This document shows, piece by piece, positions 10,669-23,807 of a stretch of 64,000 nucleotides of DNA. Both the position numbers and the translations under genes were made by a program. The notes under the pieces were generated by a model, which worked only from the letters and a program-made list of their open reading frames with translations, had not been told where the DNA came from and ran no database searches. The first letter of the stretch is position 1; each line of letters opens with the position of its first letter. Location: contig PYIU01000006.1 of NCBI GenBank assembly GCA_003415625.1, positions 248,001-312,000 of the forward strand. The letters are read 5' to 3'. The DNA comes from Aquanectria penicillioides (taxonomy: Eukaryota > Ascomycota > Sordariomycetes > Hypocreales > Nectriaceae).

Positions 10669-13600
10669 TTACACAGTCTCGAGCACTACAATGTTACTCG
10701 TCTCACCAACAGCTCTCTTCAGGACAAGAACCAGCTCATCAAGCGCAGCAAGCATCTGCACCGTCGCATTCAGAATGACCACGTACCTCCTCGAGCCCTC
10801 GTCGTCAATGTTGTCCTTGCTGGAGAAGCCAGAGGAGTTTTCCGCCCCTTCTTGGATATGTTTCCTCGCCAACGCTACCACCTTGGCAAACAAAGGCGTG
10901 GGCAGCACCGCGGGGAGCGGGTCGCCAGTTTTCAGAGCTTGCTGCACCAGCGAGAGCACAGCCATCAGCTCAGCAATGAGGCTTTCCTCAATCGCCCCCG
11001 TAGACGGCACAATCCATTCGCGCTGCTGCTCAGACAGCCGCGCGGAATACAACAGCAGCTGCGTCACAGTCTGGTTGAGGAGCATGCAGAGGTGGCAGAC
11101 CTGGGTGAGTGTGTTGGTGTCGAAGTTGGACGTTGAAAATTCAAAGACGGTCAACTTGATAGGTCCCGCGATGGACAAGAGGACCTCGCCAACAGCGATA
11201 GCTTCCTCCTCGACGACCTCACGCAGGTCCGGTGCGGGTTCTTTCCAAGTGGACACGAACAGCGCATAGCGATCCCGAACGCTTTGAAGACTATCGGCAA
11301 GTAGGTTTCTATAATGGCGGTTTGCTGAGGGCGGTTTGGGTAGGAAATTGACAATGAGCGCCCCGCCAAAACCAGTGAAGACGAGAACGAGACGCCTCCA
11401 GAAGACCTCGTAGCCGACACCAGGATTGCCGTAGGTTGGGTTGTGCGTATCAATCCAGCTGTAAGCAAACACCAAGTATGCTGTCGCAGCCATCATAATT
11501 GCCGAAGCCATGAAAGCAGGAGGACTGAAGAGTCGCCACCACATGAAGATGACAATCACAACAGACATGATGGCGGCGATGCCATAGGGGTTTCCAGGAC
11601 CGCTGCCAGAACCAATGTACCACGCTGCCATGCCCACGACGCCGCCAACAATGGTGCCAACAGCTCGAACAATGATGCCGTAGATAAGGTCGGCAGTGTA
11701 TGGGGATAGGGTCAGCTGCGCCATGATGACAGCCCACATGCCCTTCTCGCGGTAGTAGAAGCCTGAGCTGGATTGGATGACAGCCGGCACACTAAGCGCG
11801 ACGGTAACAATTACTACGCGAAGCGCATAGATTCCTTCGGTGCTTCCAAACCACCGGATTAGATTTAACATCATCTGGCTAACCCCGGTTCTCTTGCGGC
11901 TATTTGGTGTTCTCATCGCAGTCAGTTGGACACGAGCCGACCTGGGGTCTGGGGCTGGAGCACGCTTGGATGGTACACGAGCAGCGGTCGATGCGACAGT
12001 CGAGATGCGAGTGATGGTGTCATCCATGTCGGCAGCCGGGATTTCGCTTTCCAAAGAGTCTGGTCGGACCATCCACCCAAAGAGGCCCATCAGTCGTAGA
12101 GGCATCCAGAATCGCAGGTTGGGGCGGGTCCCCTCCAACTCGACAATTCTGGAGAGAAGCTGGTCGAGAGAATCAGATAGCTGAGATAATCTCTCCTTGA
12201 TGAGGAGGCCCAGCATGAGGCCCGTCAGCGATGGAATTTCACCAGCGTTTGCCTTGAGAATTCCATCGTCATCAAAAATGTGGTGTGAAGGCTCAATGAG
12301 GTACTGGGCTGTTGAGTTGAGGAACCCATCTCGAGTTTCTCGGAGTTTGTCGAGTGTAGCGTTATGCCTCTGCAGCATTTCGGCATGGTCAACAGACTTT
12401 TTCAAGGCGTTTGATCGGAGCAGGGCTTCGCTAATGGCTTCGAGTGACTCCTTGCAAGCTTCGATAAGAGGCTCGCCGGGACCCGCCAATGCCTGGAGGC
12501 TTTTCTTGACGATCTCCAGCCTCTGTGGATGGCTTGATTTGACGTGAAACTCTACGGCGCGGTTGATCTGATGACGCCCGGTTTCGGGTTCTGCCTGGTT
12601 CTCATCGCCTTCCTCGTCTGAGCCCTGCGCCTTATTCAGTGCTTGTCGCGACTTCTCCCTTCGCACTTCCTTTTGTCTCAGGATTTCGACCAGTCCGGTA
12701 AATCCAATGATGATTCGTCGTAGTGGAGGATTCAGGCTCAGCAAGTCATCAGCACTCCATCTACCGATTGAAAAGTCGACTGGGAGAAAAATATTGATCG
12801 GATCTAGTTGCTTGTAGGTGGTCAAGACTTTCAGCCTGGTTTCATTCAACAAATCGGCGTCCATGTCCAGAGTCGGATACTTCAAGCTAAGAAGACCCGC
12901 ATCCAGAAGTTTCGACATTGGAGCCAGCACGTCCCTAATCCCATCGAGTGCCTCGGATGATGAAGATGTCGGGAATATCAGAATGTTGCATAGAATGCCG
13001 ATGCCGGCTGCGATGGCGCATGGGATGACGAGACTCTTCGCAATGGTTCCGTTGAAACTGGGAAGAAGCGGTGCCTGTGTCAGATAAACGATTGTGACGA
13101 TGCAGCCCATCATCTGCACCAGCATGAGCTTGGGTGCAGCGACGCGCAGACGAGCCTGGCGTGAAACTTGTCAACCGCTATTTCCTTCCATGCATTGATT
13201 AGCTGGGGATGTCTCACTAGAAGATATATAAACAGAGCCATCATGAAATAGTAGGTGATGCTAACTCTCGTGTCTAGCATATATCCGTTGAAAATCTCGA
13301 TCTGGACGTATTGGGTAGGATTAGTGGCGTTTTGGGCCATTTTCTGAAGCTCTCCCATCTTGGCCTGGGTTTCCGCACTTGGTCGTGTTGCCAGCGCCAC
13401 CTTCATTACAATGACACCCCACGCCCAGCCGCTTGTGAGACCGATGAGGACGGACAAGGCCGCAAAGATTTGGATGAAGACGATACCCGATGGCGGAGCG
13501 ATGAACAGGACGATGCTGAGGCTGATGAGAAACGGCGTCGGAGGGCGAGAGGGGTTGCAATGTGGTGAACCTACCATCCAAGAAAAGCCGCCTGGCCCAT

Positions 13601-13873
13601 GACGTTGAGGACCGGGTTGATGAGAATAAGGACTGTCATGATCCAGGCGGCGAGGGAGGACTTGAACAGCTTCTTGAGGTCCTTGGCATTGAAGTGATCG
13701 AGGAATGGCGGGAGCGTGCGGCCCGTCGGTTTGACTGCGTCGACAAAGTAGGGACTGTCAATGGATCCTGGGGGCGAATCGTCTCCAGAGTCAGTTTGCG
13801 ACTGTTGCTGCAGCTTTTCCTCGTCGGTCGCGCCATTCCCGTTGGACGACGCTGCTGGGTCAGGAGCAGCCAT
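10669..13873 (-). CDS. BRE4-like putative ER/membrane transporter (ArAE/FUSC, DUF2421)
   Basis: Predicted 1029-aa polytopic protein of the brefeldin-A-sensitivity (BRE4)/aromatic-acid-exporter-like family: an N-terminal six-helix ER-transporter domain, a hydrophilic middle, a second FUSC-like helix bundle and a DUF2421 tail. Exons: 13873-13575, 13521-13218 and 13155-10669. The second intron (62 nt, donor GTGAGA, branch CTAAT, acceptor CCAG) is needed to join the helix ...YYFMMALFIYLL to ARLRVAAPKLMLVQ; reading through it would look like a frameshift. The first intron has two possible acceptors six bases apart. The second bundle (FYYREKGMWAVIMAQL, then YGIIVRAVGTIVGGVVGMAAWYIG) is typical of the family. 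An upstream in-frame ATG at 13903 would add ten residues. Likely role: lipid, organic-acid or drug homeostasis in the secretory pathway; substrate unknown. Confidence 0.85.
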
Positions 13874-15943
13874 GATGTGATAGCGAGCCCTTGGGGTGAG
13901 CAATTGATTGTGAGAGTGATCAGACGACTAAGATGTCACTAAGAGAAGGAGAGAGAGGAAGAAAAAGAAATAAAAAAAGGGTAGAAACGAGACAAAACAG
14001 ATAAGCAATGGCGCATGATAGTCGCGCACAAATGCTAATAAGGGTTGAAAAAGAGGAGCCGTTGATGGAAAGTCTGTGTTTTGGGCGAGTGCTGAATGGG
14101 AATTGGCGCGCCCTGTCAGCGAGAAATGACAACTTGAATCTGGGACAATGGACAATGGACAATGGAAGCTAGACACTGGACACGACAGGAGCTCTTAATG
14201 TCACGTTGATGCTTCTTCGTAACGATGCTCTGCTCCAGGCTCAGACCGCTCCAGGCTCAGACCGCTCCAGGCTCAGGCCGCTAGCCATCGGGACAGGCCA
14301 GAGCCAGAGCCGTGTCAAGCGCCACCCGCGTGCGCATGCAGCTTGTCTCTCAGCGTCTAATGGTAGTCTTACTGTAGGTGATTGTTCAGGGTTGTTGCAT
14401 CTGGCTATAAGCCGATCTACCCGTCAAAGGATCCCCTATTGGCCCTAGAAGGCCGAGTGCCAGAGCTGTCGTTCAGCCCTAGGAGGACATCGGGCGAGCA
14501 CCGCCTGGGAGAGCTGCCGTATCAACCGGGCGACGACGCAATTGCAATACTGGCACATGGTGTCTATCCGTGGTACGGCATGTGTATTCATCAGCCAGTG
14601 CCGCACTTCAATCCAGACTCCAGAGTATTTGCCACTGTAATGCTTTGAATGAGGGCTTCTAATGGTTCTCCACACTAAGAATCTCCTAGGCGAGCGTCAA
14701 TCAAAAATACCAGCCTAAGCTCATGTCCTTTTGCGTTGGCAAGCGGGGTCAAATCCTGTTGATCAATCCTTGCAGGGGCCCAACTTTGCATCGTACAGGA
14801 CGCCAGGAGAAACAAGGCAAGGATTGGCTGGTCTGTGACCCCTCCAACTCCCAAAGCCGTTGTGGGACAGGATGCGCAAAATCTGATTGAATACAGCAGA
14901 TTCTCCTTTCCTGAGGCAGTCGGCTTACGTCTGGCAGCTTGCAATCCCGGCTGAAGAGTTGAACTGCTGAGCCTGAACCTCGCAGACACGCATATCCGTC
15001 CTATGCAGGACAAGGGTTTATCTCCGGGTCGCTGGGGTGGTTCTCCCAGCCGTTGGGTCTAACGCCGTGGAGCTTGGGTTTGCACACTAACTTCATCCCT
15101 GGTTTGTTCCTCGCCTCATTTTCTCCAGCCCAGCCCAACTCTAAATATCTGGTGATGATCCCGTCTGGACGCATCAGATCGATGCGCCACTGTTCTCGGC
15201 TCTGAACGGCCCGCCCGTCGCTGCAACAGAAAACTCGAGAAGCCCCCTGTACCTGCAGAATCTGATTGCAACCAGTCCATTGCTCGGAGAATTGATGACA
15301 TGAAATCCAACTGCGAACCTCGAATCAAGTTCCTGTTTGGGAAACAATGCAACTTGTGCCGACCTCCGACTCGGCCAATCTCGCTTCCCATTGGTCCTAC
15401 AATAAAGTTTGCCAAGCACATGCACGCGTATGCCTCTGACCAGAAAATCAGCATATGTTGATGTGTGATTAATATCGCGGCTACTGTTTTCCCCCTTATG
15501 ATTCTTGGCAATACTTTGCATTTCTTTTTGGTGTGGTTTTCTCGAATGATTGATGGGAATTCTTTCCTTCTTTTTTTTGTGGATCCTTGATAGTAATACT
15601 AACATCAAGGGGGCATATAGTCCTTTTGGTTTGGACCCTGCGTGGTGTATCAGAAATCATAGTGACGAAATGTTTAGCGAGAGACGATGCTCTTGTTTTA
15701 TTTGTGTGCTGTGGGCTGACTTCGAATCAAGTTCAAACGTTATAAGATTCGATTCTAGGGTACAGGATTATTCCTTGGTCGATTTTGTGATGTCTCAAGC
15801 ATAAAGATATCAAATCTTCCTCCCATTCAATCCATGCATGGACCGAAGACAGGGCACGAAAGTAATGCAACCATCAATCTGAGCACCATCCCTCACGCCT
15901 CGGTGCACCGGAGGCACTGGAAGTATACCTTGCCTGGGCTAAG
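13874..15943. other. Long intergenic region with short tandem repeats
   Basis: About 2 kb without a convincing gene. It contains a direct triplication of GACAATG at about 14145-14165 and a 16-bp tandem triplicate at 14232-14279 (listed separately). Open frames here are short and have no domain-like pattern. Confidence 0.45.
14232..14279. repeat. 16-bp tandem repeat, three copies
   Basis: GCTCCAGGCTCAGACC occurs twice in tandem, followed by a third unit with one A-to-G change. It lies in the region upstream of the BRE4-like gene. Probably a simple slippage repeat; no function is implied. Confidence 0.9.
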
Positions 15944-16392
15944 CTATGGAGATTCTTTGAAATTCCAGCTAAAGATCTGACCATTGAATATCATTTCACT
16001 GGCAGGATACTCTAAGGATGGTGTGCCGTTGACAAAGTGATAGTTATAATGATACGAATGGTCACCAAACTGCTTGCTGCCAATTTCGACTTGCAATTCT
16101 GGGAACTCGCCTGGCTGCAACTCGCGACAGACACCTGCGTACTTCAAGGTTGCGCCCTACGTGTGTTAACAATGGCGTGTCGCAACAAATAATCATAGAC
16201 GGTAGCGGAAGATCTCGCCGAGCATTTTGACCCTGAACAACATACGTCCCACAACGCAAAGCATAAGTCTCCTTTGATACGGCACGTATGTCCTGGCCAT
16301 TTAATTAGTGCGTTTGTTGAACTCGTAACCGGCAGTGGGCTTGCCGTCCCGAAAACGGCTTGACCTGCCATTAGACCAACCGAAACCTTCAT
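15944..16392 (-). CDS. Possible small Cys-containing protein, two exons, doubtful
   Basis: Candidate 119-aa protein from exons 16392-16246 and 16156-15944, joined by an 89-nt intron with a strong GTATGT donor and TAG acceptor. The N-terminus MKVSVGLMAGQAVFGTAS is only weakly signal-peptide-like. Mature residues include three cysteines (TCRIKGDLC, GVCREL) and an acidic/aromatic C-terminal half. I do not recognise the family. It sits alone in gene-poor DNA between the BRE4-like and patatin genes, a common setting for lineage-specific small proteins, but it could be a chance ORF. Confidence 0.3.
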
Positions 16393-17445
16393 CTTATATT
16401 GGATGGTGAAGGAAAATAAGTCCAGGCAACTACTTTGAACGCGCTATGATATGAAGCATAAAAAACGCCCGAACCCGTTTTTTTATGTTTTGAAGCTCTG
16501 GAATTCCCAACGTTGCACTATCACCTGGGTGATGCGTTATCAACCTTTTAGAGAATATTTCTGATAAGTAGAGGAAGCAGAGATAAGCAGCAACAATACC
16601 AGAAACAACTGACAATCTCGACTAGGAGTTCTGCTTGGGGTTTGTTGCATTACAATTTTATCACAATGGCGGTGATGCGTATCAGTGCCTTATAGACCTT
16701 AATATCCTGTGTTACTCTTAACCGTGGCACACGTAAACCTTTTGGTGTAACAGTCGAGGGTTACCTCCAATTTTCCGTATCAGGCGGGAACTTGAAATGA
16801 AAGGCCCATCGCCAAGACGTATCAGCCATAGGCCCAATTAATATGTACGTGGTAATCTTCGACCGAACAGTCAACAGACCGCAATGGTGTCGGGCAAGCG
16901 CACGTTCACAGCTTGACCAGGTCAAATAGGGAGCGGAGACATTTCGCCCATTGCCTGAAATCCCACGGGCCGATTCCGAGCAGGCGTCCGGTCCGGCCGG
17001 TATACCTTGCGACGATGTGAATTGGTGGGAAAGGAATTTATTGCTCGGCGCATTCCAAATTTCATTGTCAAGACAGAATGCACCAAAAGAAGACCAGGTA
17101 TCTACCGAGGAGGGCCGTTTCCAAGGATACTAAGCTGCACATACATTTGTGTAAGACCTGCTTCAACATGGTACAGGTCAAACCAGTTTTTTACGATGGC
17201 AAGAGAACTTTGGTCTCTTGAGTTACGGTCACATCTTATTTCCCATACCATAATGCCGTATCCTGAAGATCGGACTCGTTCAAAGGAGCTAGATGCACTT
17301 CTCTCCAGAGCCAGCAAGACCCCCGTGTTTATCTAGTATTCCCCCCGCGCTAAGCCATAATGATAGGATATATGTGATTGAAACATATAACACTAGCCTA
17401 GAGACTTCATTCGTATTTTGATCCCTATTCTGAAGCTGACAGGCT
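16393..17445. other. Intergenic, no gene recognised
   Basis: About 1.05 kb between the doubtful small ORF and the 3' end of the patatin gene. No ORF with recognisable features. Confidence 0.5.
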
Positions 17446-19243
17446 TCAACTTGTTCGTTCAATTAGCGCTCGGGGTTTATACTGCCGCCCTTCATTAAGA
17501 GCAGCCTCGACCTCTTCTGGCGGGATTGGCGTGTTTCCAGGGCCGTTGTGTTTTGAACTGTCTTGCAGATGATTCCGTAGATGGGCGCGCTCAGGGAAGT
17601 AGGATGTACGGGGACAGCCCCTCCGGCAGTAGTAGCCAACGTCCAAAGCGAATGACTCCCAGCGTTCTGTAGCTGCCCTTTCGCGTCGAATTCTGACAGC
17701 ATGGAGAGCAATCGCCTCAATCTGTTTTTTTACTGAGGATAGCTTGAGATAAGCTTTAGTTTTGTCTCTAATGGCCTTCAATGTTGTTTGCCCCGTGTTT
17801 GCTGGGCGCCAATCGTCGAGCGGGATCTCATGCAAATCTCCCTCGACATTGAGCCTATATCTGTTTTTCATGCCGTAGGCCGCACATTGGGAGCGCCACC
17901 CATTGGTCCCATTTTCCCCTTCGCAGTCGACCATACTGTCCTTCCAATAATGACCAATCTCAAGATACTTTTTCAGCCACTGTTTCCGCCGGACATCGTC
18001 GCGGGTATTGGCTCTTCTGATCTCCTTGATGAACTCCTTGGGACTTTGGCTTGTAGAAATAGCCTTGTCCTCCTTAGTGTTCTTGAGACCGGTCCCAATG
18101 CTAACAAAAAGAGCAGGAGGTGCGTTGTGAAGCTCGTGGACTTCCCGGAGGCAGTGTAACGAGGGATTGTTTGCAACCATCCCTCCATCTAAGAACTTCC
18201 GGTCTCCGATTTTGATGGACTCAAAATACCGAGGTGCAGCAGTTGTAGCGCGGGCAACCTGCCAAATAGCCTCTGTATGGGCCGAAGAAGGATTTGAAGG
18301 CATCCATCTATCAGACGCTCTCGCCTCGGGGTCGAACTGATGGTCGTAACTTCTCCATAAATATAGGCGCGAGGTGCCCCGTCCTTTTTGGATCACCCAA
18401 GAGACAACCATGCTGCAAATACCTATCATTAGTTACGTATCTCAACAATGCAGCTATATGGTGTGTCTTACGTTCTGGTTTGGTCCTCACGGTACTTGAG
18501 TGGTTCAGCATTTGCATCGCTGGCTAATGACTCGGCCTGGTCTCGCTGGACAGCTTTGGAGACGACTAATTGGAAAGCCTCTCGGGTGTTTCGGCAGGAA
18601 TATTTAGCTCTGGGGTACCAGAAGACAGACCGCTCATGCCACCACCTTGGTTTCCCGAAAACGGCATTACCAAACTGGACATATTGATCTATCGCCTCAT
18701 CTACTGTCATGCGCAACCTCCCAAGCATAATTGCGGTCAGTCTGTAATCTAATTTTAGCTGTCATCTGTCTTCTCAAGTCACCGCGATAACTCACCCTCC
18801 CGTTGAAGTGCCGGCCATGTAATCAAAATAATGGCAAGGCAAAAAATTATCAACTCGATCCGGGTCTTCTTCAGGGTTCATGGCGATATCACTAAGACGA
18901 GGATCCATCCACGGATAAGAGCTACTGAAGAGGACGGGGCCATCCGAGTGTGTTGACTCGATGTCTCGGATCGTAGTCATGATTCTCTTGATAATGAGCA
19001 GGCTGGAGTAACCACGGACGCCTCCGCCATCTAAATAGAAGAAGTTAGTTTGTTGGCACAATATCAAAGGAGCGTAAAAGACCCACCAAAGGCTAGGACA
19101 ATTTTCTGCGACCACGGCCCTTCATCATCGGCAGTATCGCAATGTCTTCGGAGAGGGACGGAAGGCACTACATAATTTTTCATGGCATTTCGGGCCTTCA
19201 TGTCGTGGCCATTGGAGGCAGTAAGTACCGGAGAAGGCTCCAT
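17446..19243 (-). CDS. Patatin-like phospholipase with C-terminal C2H2-like zinc finger
   Basis: Predicted 542-aa patatin-family acyl hydrolase using a Ser-Asp dyad. Exons 19243-19087, 19030-18796, 18741-18472 and 18412-17446 give a clean frame. Catalytic features: oxyanion loop DGGGVRG at about residue 53, nucleophile elbow GTSTGG at about 125-130 (split by the second intron), and DGG (LDGGMVANNPS) at about 296. These are all intact, so activity is expected on membrane phospholipids or lysophospholipids. From residue 483 the sequence CRRGCPRTSYF...LRNHLQDSSKH has C-x3-C, F, L, H-x6-H spacing, a C2H2-like finger seldom attached to patatins. There is no signal peptide, so it is probably cytosolic. 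Patatin is a known fungal NLR effector domain, and two NLR genes lie 8-20 kb downstream. The start could also be the in-frame codon at 19288. Confidence 0.85.
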
Positions 19244-22200
19244 GCTATGCTGCAGGGATCTGTGAAAGCCTAGCGACGAGGAAAACAACGCCGAAGACCG
19301 AAATTATGTAGAGGGGAGAGTCCCAGGGTAAATCATGTATAGAGAAGAGAAACGAAGAGAGGGTAGTAATTTGGCTACACGAATTAAATAGATAAAGTAC
19401 CTGGCACAGCTCTGCTTATAACCATCGATGAGACAAGGCTCCGATGAACGTAGTTATGATTTGCATATTGGATTGCCACCGAGCCTACCGTGGAGGGAAC
19501 CCACGCACTATTCCGAGTATCTGACCCATATCCTGATTCAAATCTGCAAGTGTGATTGGTCTATTTTAACCGCTGGTAAGTGCGATTATTGGAATCTTCA
19601 CAGCCAGGCCTTCAACCTGAAAAGACAACGGGTGGCTAATTTATCGCGATGACCGCATAGAATAAATAGCTTTGGCCAGAGGAGTAGGTACTTTCTATAC
19701 ACTAGAATCAGTATTTGGATCTCCATTTAGTAGGAATAATCACATCTGGGTTATTTTGTAGCTGACATCTGCAATCACAATGTTAATTCAGCAGTGCGAA
19801 TGCGTAATCACTACCTATGGTTAGCGGATGACGGTATTTAGCATACGAAATAACTCCTATTGGATGCCTTGTGCGATATTTATTTTGTCTCACCCAACTT
19901 TGTATTCGATCGCTGTGACGCCTCCACGGGCTACAAAAAATGGTCGCCCGTTTTCTCAGCTCAGATAGGGGAGGGTGGGCTCTGGGTTTTAGTTGGTTAC
20001 TTGACTTCAGCCTGCGGCATTTTCTTGTTCATTCAATATTGAGAAAAGCGCCTTAAAATTTGGCGCATTAGCCTGCTTGCCTAAAGTGCCTAGTCGAAAT
20101 ATTGCGCTTGCAGTGGGAGCCTGGTGAGAAGGAAGGCAGCCGGTCAAGCAAGTCGAAAGCCAGATGCTGTTTTTTTACAAAAAGATCAAGGTTAATTATA
20201 GCGTCAAGCGAATGCTGCATATTTCTGACAGGATTTCAGCATCTGAAAATATTCGCCGTCGTCAAGAACTTACAAGGTACGCCACTTGAAACACTCTCAC
20301 CGACGATAATGCCATTCTCTGTAACGACAGCAACTAAATTATCACTTGGGAATGTGGAACAAGGAGATAAATATTAAAGTTTCCATAACCTATGCCAAAC
20401 TTGTAGCATGATGGGAAATATTGACATCCTGCAGCTATGCTTCTATTTAAAATACCACAACAATTGTCGTCGAGCAAATGCTCAGCCAAAGGAAAGAAAA
20501 AGAACCAAATTTATATGGAGATCCGCAACAAGTCAAAGAATGGATCGATATGTCACCAAATGGCGTTGATTCCAATTGAACCATCCGAATGACTTGGGAT
20601 GTTTGAACGGGGAGAGGACCACCGTTACTTTCAAACATTTACCACATAAAGATCAGAGCGACCCCCAAGAAGTCTGTGGAAGTTGAAACGAACCCCCAAA
20701 CTCCATACATTTACAGTTGCGACAAACTCGCCCTGTTCGCTGCCCGGACGGGGCAAGTAGACAGAAACACTCTTCTTCCATCTGGTCATGTTCATCGTTT
20801 CGTATTGTTTTGCTACCAAAGCAAGAATATTAGATACTCGATATGTCGATAAATTAGAAGAGTATTGTACTAACCTTGCACATCCGAAATGTCCTGAGAA
20901 CTCAATCGATCTAACTTCATGTCCAAAACAGCCACTGTATTGCTCGGATGCGTACCATGGCCCATCTTTAATCGAGACTTGGCATGAACCTGACCGGAAA
21001 AGAGGTTTTAATGGCCTTTGGATGTCTGTAATTGCGGCTTGGAGAGAGTACGAATCGTGGTAATGCAGCTTGATGACGGATCATGTGTGTGGAATGAAGA
21101 CAGAACAGCAGAGTACAAGACAGGAGCGGGACTCCGATACAAAAGGAATTGAGAGGGAAGACTTGTAATTTTGAGCGCTAGTCCTATTGGTCCATCCAAA
21201 AATTGCTTGTTACACAACATGATGTGTACTTTTCATGGCTTGGCCTGATTATTCGCATCCCCCCCTATCTAGTGTTTCCGTATGTGCTAGTGCAACCCAC
21301 CAATGTGCGCCCATGTGATCAACGGGCCTTGCCTGTGGCCTGTCCTTTGATTGATTCTGCCTCCGCGGCGTCTCTCAGATTCTGCCTCGTGACGTGCCTA
21401 GGGCCTTTGAGAAACAGGAAATATTCGTTGGGCTTTACCGCCACCGCGCACTCTTTTGGGCATGGGTAGTGTCTCCCAAAGGCAGCCATCCTACTGGCTG
21501 CCTACTACATTTTGACTTAGGTTCATTGTTTTGTGGCTTTTGAAGGCGTCAAGAAGTGGTCATATCGCACTGAAATAGTCCCAGCCGAGACGTAGGGCAT
21601 GACATGGTCACACTGAGGCCCTTGTCTTATATTTTCCAAATGGGTTGTCTGTGTCAAATCATCCAGCTACACATAGAATTACGGGAGCTTTGTTTCTCAT
21701 ATCATGCGAAAATAAGTGACAGTGCCAGTGCCTAAGAAAGATGGACCTTGCGCACAATGCCATCCATTGGCCACGTGGCCTGTCATGGTCCCGAGTGAGG
21801 CTGGGAGAGCGGTAGTAGAAAGGAGCTAAGACTGGAAACTGATGACTCAAGAAGTTTTAATTTTGCCTTCAAGATTTCTTTCTTAGAAACCAATCTAATT
21901 TATAGGATCTCTCACTATAAAATTTCTTTCTGAGATGGGGGAGAGCTCGTGTTACGGGCGTTTGTTGATCACCACCACCGTTACGTCAAATAACACCGCC
22001 CCATGGAACCTTGGTTTTATTCAAAAATTCATATTGTAAATAAATAAAATTTTAACATTGTATTCAGAATATGACACAATTGAAGTAGATAGAATGTTAA
22101 TTAGACGAATATTGTTTGACCAAGGCCCTTAGCCTAGTTATAACTAATCTTGGGCATTCGATGTAAGAAGTTGATAATCCGGGTTGATGGTGATACTGTA

Positions 22201-22618
22201 CAAGATTGCTGATTCGCAGTCTGACAATAGGCACCGTTATAATATTACTTAGGATTGCTGCGTTACAATTATGATAGGCGCATCGGAATGTAATATTGAG
22301 GCTGAAAATATTTCGAGGGTCGATTCGATGCAAATGACCACTCATACTTCGCAAATGTGTCTCATTTTGTTCACAAATGAGGTGTTTTGGCCATTTTATG
22401 ATTCCCAGTACACCATTTTCTGATCTTGGCAGAAACACGTCTCTGAGAGCGTCGTCAAGGGCCATGCCAGGGCGTAGGCGTCGACACATATGTTCTCGAT
22501 GCTGATTGACGATTGATTTCCTCTGTCATTCACGATCATTCACGCTCATTAGCAATATTAACACAGCCTCACCAGCTTTTGTGCCTTCGGCCGTGCTCTC
22601 TTACCGAAACCGTTGAAC
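19244..22618. other. Gene-poor stretch of about 3.4 kb
   Basis: No ORF here shows a recognisable domain, and no tRNA or terminal inverted repeat was seen. Composition is locally AT-rich (for example about 22000-22090). It may contain old, mutated mobile-element remnants, but nothing identifies them. Confidence 0.45.
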
Positions 22619-22883
22619 ATGCAATTAACGACACTGATGCTAGCCGCCTGCGTTACCTTGGCGTCTGGCTTCGAAATCGTCTTCGCAAATGGGAAATCTA
22701 TGCCATTGTCATATATTTGTACTGAAATTCCTAATACCCCGTACGATTGATGACAAGACTGAGTTCATTGCGCATTTTCTAATTTCAACAGGATCCTTCA
22801 AGTCAAACTATCTGGACCGCACTGTATCTTGTTCAAGTCTGGAGCTCTGTAACCGAACCAAAACTCCAGACAAGTGCTAATAT
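22619..22883 (+). pseudogene. Possible small secreted protein or its remnant
   Basis: ATG at 22619 opens a frame with a good signal-peptide shape, MQLTTLMLAACVTLASGF, followed by EIVFANGKSMPLSYICTEI and a stop after 43 codons. Just downstream another frame encodes SCSSLELCNRTKTPDKC followed by a stop, the typical end of a cysteine-rich secreted protein. A 51-nt GT-AG intron (22741-22791) fits but leads into a third frame, so no simple splice joins the two halves. Either the gene is frameshifted or the downstream frame is coincidence. No family recognised. Confidence 0.25.
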
Positions 22884-23807
22884 TTGAAAACCAAGGAATC
22901 CTAAATGCCGTGGAACTAGTACTACAATAAACACACCTGTGACCTTTGATAAACCAGTGAAATACTCCTCTGTTGTGGGTGCTATTGATTAATCATGTGC
23001 GATTGAACCTGAATTGCTGGTCAGCTGATTTAACCTAGTGTAATGTGTATGGATTCTTGATTCCAGATTGATCCTTACGCCCAGCGTTCTCTACCCTGAA
23101 GCAATGTGTCACTCCTTTCAATAGGGTAGGCTGAGGTAAACTTAGATCACAACCGTATAAATCTAGACCTGATTTGGATGCGCTAATGGTATTTAGTTGT
23201 ACCGCCTTTGGAGTTCAGTCTGTGACACAGTGTATTTGAAGGGGATGCTGATGATGGTTCGTCGTTCCAAAATCATGACGAAACTCCACGAGAAGTCTCG
23301 GTCATGCGACCCTTGAACGATTCGCTTCCATAGTTCTGGGCTCCCAGGTGTCAATGGAATTGTGCCGGCCCTGAGCTGCATCGCATATGAGCCAGCTCGT
23401 CGGCTAAGGTAACTGAAAATACTGGTCTGTCGGACCATGTGGTCAGCGGCTACGCTAACCTCTTATACAGACATTTATCTGAAGGCCCACTCCACCAACT
23501 ACACCATCAACCGAACTCCGGGGATATGTGGTATCTAGGCCTTTGTTGAGATGCGGGGTATTAGATAGCTTCCAAGGCGATAGGCTAGGGTTGGGCATGG
23601 TGAAATCGGCACCTCGGCGTGTCATGGCACTGGCCACCCTAAATTGATAAGTTGTACAGAGATGGGCAATCCTCAAGCTTTGAATGCCCTTGGTTCCCTC
23701 GGCTTGGTTCATGGCGGAAGCATTCTACTCCATTTACCTTTCACCTATTCTTCCTTTGAGATATGTTGTCGAATAATCATGTTGCTAAGCCTCAGGGCAA
23801 CAAGAAT
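22884..23807. other. Intergenic, no gene recognised
   Basis: About 0.9 kb upstream of the permease fragment with no supported feature. Confidence 0.4.

Noticed and set aside
13156..13217. Apparent frameshift in the BRE4-like gene
   Set aside because: A 62-nt intron with GTGAGA donor, CTAAT branch and CCAG acceptor joins the two frames in phase and restores the family sequence.
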